NCBI GenBank assembly: GCA_031262205.1
Contig: JAISID010000024.1
Coordinates: forward strand, 1 to 17,107
DNA length: 17,107 bases
Source of the DNA: Holosporales bacterium
GTDB taxonomy: Bacteria; Pseudomonadota; Alphaproteobacteria; RUG11792
Direction: 5' to 3'
The position numbers were made by a program, and so were the translations under genes. Each line of letters opens with the position of its first letter. Positions within the stretch are counted from its first letter, which is position 1. The notes below the pieces were generated by a model that worked only from the letters and a program-made list of their open reading frames with translations, was not told the DNA's origin and did not search any database. This document shows, in pieces, positions 14,889 to 17,107 of the stretch.

Positions 14889-14897
14889 TGATATACT
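14889..14897 (+). promoter_or_regulatory. Predicted extended -10 promoter element for rnj
   Basis: TG (14889-14890), one base, then TATACT (14892-14897) form an extended -10 element. No good -35 hexamer is seen. It lies 90 nt before the rnj ATG, leaving a leader of about 80 nt. An octamer GTTTACAA begins immediately after it. Confidence 0.45.
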
Positions 14898-14987
14898 GTT
14901 TACAAAAGAAATTAATGCGTATTATTAGAGTCGCGGTTTTAAACCGACTGTTTTAGCATAGTAATGAATTAACCAAGGAGCTTTTGG

Positions 14988-16649
14988 ATGTTAGCAAAAA
15001 AAGACGAATTATTGATTTTACCCCTAGGAGGGCTTGAGCAAATCGGCGCTAATTGCGCCATGATCGGAAACGACAAAGACTGGATAATAATAGATTTAGG
15101 AATAGCTTTTTACGATAAACTCGGCATTGAAGTTTTAACGCCGGACATCTCGTTTCCCATTAGCGTGAAAGACCATATTAAAGGCATTTTCGTTACTCAC
15201 GCTCACGAAGACCACATGGGGGCGATTCCTTATTTATGGCCGCGACTACAATGCCCTATATATTTAACCGAGTTTCCAGGCGCGATTTTAAAAAGAAAAT
15301 TTGATGAATTTCCCTGGAAAGACGAAGTTAAGATTAATATCGTTCAACCTAGAAACCGATTCAAAGTCGGAAGCTTCGAGATAGAATTTGTATCGCTAGC
15401 TCACTCGGTTCTCGGCTCTTGCGGGATTTATATTAAAACAAAAGCCGGAACTTTGTTCCACACTGGCGATTGGAAAATCGACGAAGCCCCGCTTCTTGGC
15501 GATGAAAGCGATGAAGAAAGGCTCGCGCAAATAGGAAAGGAAGGCGTCGACTGCTTGCTTTGCGATTCGACCAATATTCTAGAAGACGGAAAGGACGGGT
15601 TTGAAACCGACGTCAGAGAGGCGTTAGTGCGAATCGTTTCGCAACACAAAAACAAGAGAGTCACCGTAACCTGTTTTGCCTCAAATATCGCAAGATTGGA
15701 GACCGTACTACACGTCGCCAAAAAGACCGGGCGAAAAGCGACTATTATCGGACGATCTATGCATAGGATGATAAACGCCGTATCCGAAACGTCTTATTGT
15801 TCCAACGAATTTAAGAACAATATTAGCGCAATAGCAACGGAGGAAGAAGCCGCCAGCATGCCTCCTGAAAAAGTTCTCTTAATCTGTACTGGTTCGCAAG
15901 GCGAAACAAGGTCTGCCCTTTACAGACTCGCAAGAGGAGAAAATAGAGTAATTAAAATGGGGAAACAAGACGTCGTTTTATTCTCGTCAAAGGTAATCCC
16001 TGGGAACGAACTCGATATAAGAGAACTCCAGAACATGCTGATAAGAAAAGAAGTCGAGATCGTAACCACAGACACCGAAGACGACATACATGTTTCCGGC
16101 CACCCCACCAAGGCGTCGTTGGCAAAAATGTATAAGTGGCTAAAACCGAAGTCATTTATTCCCGTTCACGGCGACGCGAGAATGTTGTATGCTCACAAAA
16201 AATTCGCGGAGGATAACGGAATATCGGAAACGCTATTGGCGGAATCTGGCGATATCGTTAAATGCAACGACGGGAAATTACAGAAAATTGAGCATAGAGA
16301 CATAATATTCAATGCGATCGACGGCGTTGATTTAATTCCGTTAAATTCCAAAATCCTCCGAGAAAGAAACATAATGTCTTGCAATGGATACGTCTGCGTA
16401 AGCCTTGTTCTATCGCCTAACGGAGATATTCTTTATCGCCCCATTACGTCGGTTCATGGAATATATATCGATAACGAGAATTACAAAAACCTTGAGAAGC
16501 TAATAAGCAAAATTCTAAAAACTGAAATTGCAAAAAGAACGTCCAAAATCGACACGCTAAAGAGCGAATGCGAAGCCTCTATCAAGAAATTGTTTTTTAA
16601 GAACTTCGATAAAAAACCGATAGTTACGGTTCATATTCATAAAAAATAA
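14988..16649 (+). CDS. rnj: Ribonuclease J
   Basis: A metallo-beta-lactamase/beta-CASP ribonuclease with 5'-3' exonuclease and endonuclease activity in rRNA maturation and mRNA decay; it is characteristic of alphaproteobacteria and Firmicutes and absent from E. coli. The 553 residues match the family. Zinc ligands are visible: HAHEDH at 71-76 (His71, His73, Asp75, His76), His139 in LAHS, and Asp161 in HTGDWK (158-163). CDST, TGSQGE and IPGNE follow, then VSGHP and IPVHGDARM of the beta-CASP part, and a C-terminal domain rich in Lys/Glu. The ATG has AAGGAG 7 nt upstream. It is divergent from uppS, sharing the regulatory region described above. Its stop codon lies within the left arm of a 9-bp inverted repeat. 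Confidence 0.96.
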   Translation: MLAKKDELLILPLGGLEQIGANCAMIGNDKDWIIIDLGIAFYDKLGIEVLTPDISFPISVKDHIKGIFVTHAHEDHMGAIPYLWPRLQCPIYLTEFPGAILKRKFDEFPWKDEVKINIVQPRNRFKVGSFEIEFVSLAHSVLGSCGIYIKTKAGTLFHTGDWKIDEAPLLGDESDEERLAQIGKEGVDCLLCDSTNILEDGKDGFETDVREALVRIVSQHKNKRVTVTCFASNIARLETVLHVAKKTGRKATIIGRSMHRMINAVSETSYCSNEFKNNISAIATEEEAASMPPEKVLLICTGSQGETRSALYRLARGENRVIKMGKQDVVLFSSKVIPGNELDIRELQNMLIRKEVEIVTTDTEDDIHVSGHPTKASLAKMYKWLKPKSFIPVHGDARMLYAHKKFAEDNGISETLLAESGDIVKCNDGKLQKIEHRDIIFNAIDGVDLIPLNSKILRERNIMSCNGYVCVSLVLSPNGDILYRPITSVHGIYIDNENYKNLEKLISKILKTEIAKRTSKIDTLKSECEASIKKLFFKNFDKKPIVTVHIHKK

Positions 16650-16746
16650 AACCGATGCGCGGCGACAGTCTTAAAGCATGATATCAATAGCAGGAGATTG
16701 GCGTAAGCAAACTATCTTTGCGACGATCTTATAAGCGCGGTTTTAT
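16646..16746. repeat. 9-bp inverted repeat bracketing a hairpin just after rnj
   Basis: ATAAAACCG (16646-16654) and CGGTTTTAT (16738-16746) are perfect inverted repeats; the left arm contains the rnj stop codon. Between them, GCAAA (16707-16711) pairs with TTTGC (16717-16721), extended across a small internal loop by CGT (16702-16704) and ACG (16723-16725). No U-run follows, so it may be a 3'-end stabiliser or part of the palindromic DNA that continues to the right. Confidence 0.4.
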
Positions 16747-16776
16747 AACTGGTATTGAAGACGCAAACCTTCCCCA

Positions 16777-16915
16777 ATAATATTTTTCTTTTGGAACAAG
16801 AGAAACTGAGACCGATTTATAAAGCGACTTGTCAAGGGCGTAAGAGCGAAGCGTCCTTTGACAAGCTACGCGTAATAAATCGGTATAATCGCGGGAGCCA
16901 AAAGATAAATATTAT
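16777..16915. repeat. ~139-bp imperfect palindrome with 18-bp terminal inverted repeats
   Basis: The ends 16777-16794 and 16898-16915 are inverted repeats matching at 17 of 18 positions. Inside, ACCGATTTAT (16811-16820) pairs perfectly with ATAAATCGGT (16875-16884), and CTTGTCAA (16828-16835) with TTGACAAG (16858-16865). The core stem continues through GGG and GCG against GCG and CCT around a short purine-rich loop. The nested symmetry resembles a small non-autonomous palindromic element (MITE-like or like the Rickettsia palindromic elements). No clear target-site duplication is visible and only one copy is in the window, so mobility is an inference. Confidence 0.65.
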
Positions 16916-16925
16916 ATTAGAGAGA

Positions 16926-16998
16926 GCGGCGGCTTGTTCGGCTTCGCCGAACCCGAGCTTCGCAGCTCGGCCGCAGTTAACACTGCGGAAGCCGACGC
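16926..16998. repeat. 73-nt cloverleaf of perfect hairpins forming a four-way junction
   Basis: Three contiguous perfect 7-bp hairpins: 16936-16952 (GTTCGGC/GCCGAAC, 3-nt loop), 16953-16970 (CCGAGCT/AGCTCGG, 4-nt loop) and 16971-16988 (CCGCAGT/ACTGCGG, 4-nt loop). They are enclosed by CGGCTT (16930-16935) pairing with AAGCCG (16989-16994), extended across one G-A mismatch by GCG (16926-16928) and CGC (16996-16998). No base is left unpaired at the junction. It is much richer in G+C than its surroundings. It is not a tRNA: arm and loop sizes are wrong and no T-loop or anticodon-type loop exists. It could act as DNA (cruciform) or RNA; it abuts the pyrG fragment. Confidence 0.75.
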
Positions 16999-17107
16999 AA
17001 CATTCCGTAAAGCAGCTTCAAAGCATGGGCGTTCAACCCGATATTCTTTTGTGCCGAAGCGAAATCAACGTACCCGAAGAGATAAAGTCTAAAATATCAA
17101 TGTTCTG
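16989..17107 (+). pseudogene. pyrG: CTP synthase (pyrG) fragment lacking its N-terminal ~188 residues, running off the window
   Basis: The last 39 complete codons match the middle of the CTP synthase synthetase domain: KPTQHSVKQLQSMG, then QPDILLCRSE and KISMF, corresponding to E. coli PyrG from about residue 189 (KTKPTQHSVKEL, then QPDILICRS). Similarity stops abruptly at the first lysine, exactly where hairpin 3 of the cloverleaf ends. The first ~188 codons, including the ATP P-loop, would need about 560 bp upstream, but only 339 bp separate this point from the rnj stop and none of it resembles PyrG. The frame stays open leftward to a TAA at 16746-16748, through both palindromic elements. 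Possible explanations: a gene broken by a repeat-mediated rearrangement, a duplicated fragment, or an assembly join at a repeat. The right end is cut by the window. Confidence 0.75.

Larger units (their letters stand above)
14823..14905. promoter_or_regulatory. Cluster of GTTTACAA/TTGTAAAC octamers in the uppS-rnj divergent region
   Basis: Exact copies lie at 14823-14830 (GTTTACAA), 14854-14861 (TTGTAAAC) and 14898-14905 (GTTTACAA); a fourth partial copy, TTTGTAAA (14845-14852), abuts the second as a tandem repeat. The first begins right after the predicted uppS -10, the second overlaps the uppS -35, and the third begins right after the predicted rnj -10. This placement is what a repressor acting on both promoters would need. 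The regulator is unknown. Confidence 0.5.

Noticed and set aside
14854..14905. Canonical BirA (biotin repressor) operator
   Set aside because: The half-sites TTGTAAAC and GTTTACAA resemble the E. coli operator, but they are separated by 36 bp instead of about 18, the flanking C/G is missing, and no biotin gene is nearby.
16926..16998. tRNA gene, suggested by the 73-nt cloverleaf
   Set aside because: All three arms have 7-bp stems with 3-4 nt loops, there are no linkers, and no T-loop sequence, D-loop or anticodon loop is present.
1..17107. CRISPR array, rRNA, complete insertion sequence or prophage genes
   Set aside because: I saw no regularly spaced direct repeats, no rRNA segments, and no transposase, integrase or phage structural protein in any frame.

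Overview
The window looks like a low-G+C, probably host-associated or genome-reduced alphaproteobacterium. This is an inference from protein sequence and gene content: the IleRS is alphaproteobacterial in character rather than the eukaryote-like type typical of Rickettsiales, RNase J is present, the UppS-CdsA pair is kept, and MraY and CTP synthase also read as alphaproteobacterial. The cell must make peptidoglycan, because GlmM (UDP-GlcNAc supply), MurF, MraY and UppS (lipid carrier) are all here. Species cannot be read from the sequence. The poly-G/poly-C run at the left edge and the palindromes and broken gene at the right edge suggest that both ends may be contig ends.

Layout. 1-695: AT-rich and without a convincing gene; it begins with a suspicious G11/C9 low-complexity stretch. 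696-2683 (minus): glmM and a small membrane-anchored protein with a K/E/S-rich tail. 2776-5364 (plus): an exported serine hydrolase of the beta-lactamase/class C fold, then the rRNA pseudouridine synthase rluC. 5365-5764: a promoter and a 43-codon membrane miniprotein containing an A14 tract. 5765-9420 (minus): a tight hinT-ileS-unknown membrane protein operon. 9717-12136 (minus): murF-mraY, overlapping by 16 nt and separated from the rest of the usual dcw cluster. 12263-12970 (plus): tpiA. 13095-14795 (minus): uppS-cdsA-tsaE with overlapping genes. 14988-16649 (plus): rnj. 16650-17107: palindromic DNA leading into the middle of pyrG.

How the genes work together. Four genes feed one pathway: GlmM makes GlcN-1-P for UDP-GlcNAc, MurF completes UDP-MurNAc-pentapeptide, UppS makes the undecaprenyl carrier and MraY joins the two into lipid I. 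CdsA supplies CDP-diacylglycerol for phospholipids. TsaE, IleRS and RluC serve translation, RNase J serves RNA turnover and TpiA serves glycolysis.

Most unusual points. (1) Positions 16926-16998 can fold into a cloverleaf: three perfect 7-bp hairpins and a closing stem meet at a four-way junction with no unpaired linker bases. (2) The 3' half of the closing stem is the start of a pyrG fragment that lacks its first ~188 codons and is in frame with the repeat DNA. (3) Next to it lies a ~139-bp palindrome with near-perfect 18-bp terminal inverted repeats. (4) The uppS/rnj divergent region carries the octamer GTTTACAA/TTGTAAAC at both predicted start sites, which suggests a shared regulator. (5) UppS has replaced the residues that bind the FPP diphosphate in E. 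coli UppS while keeping the IPP-binding arginines.
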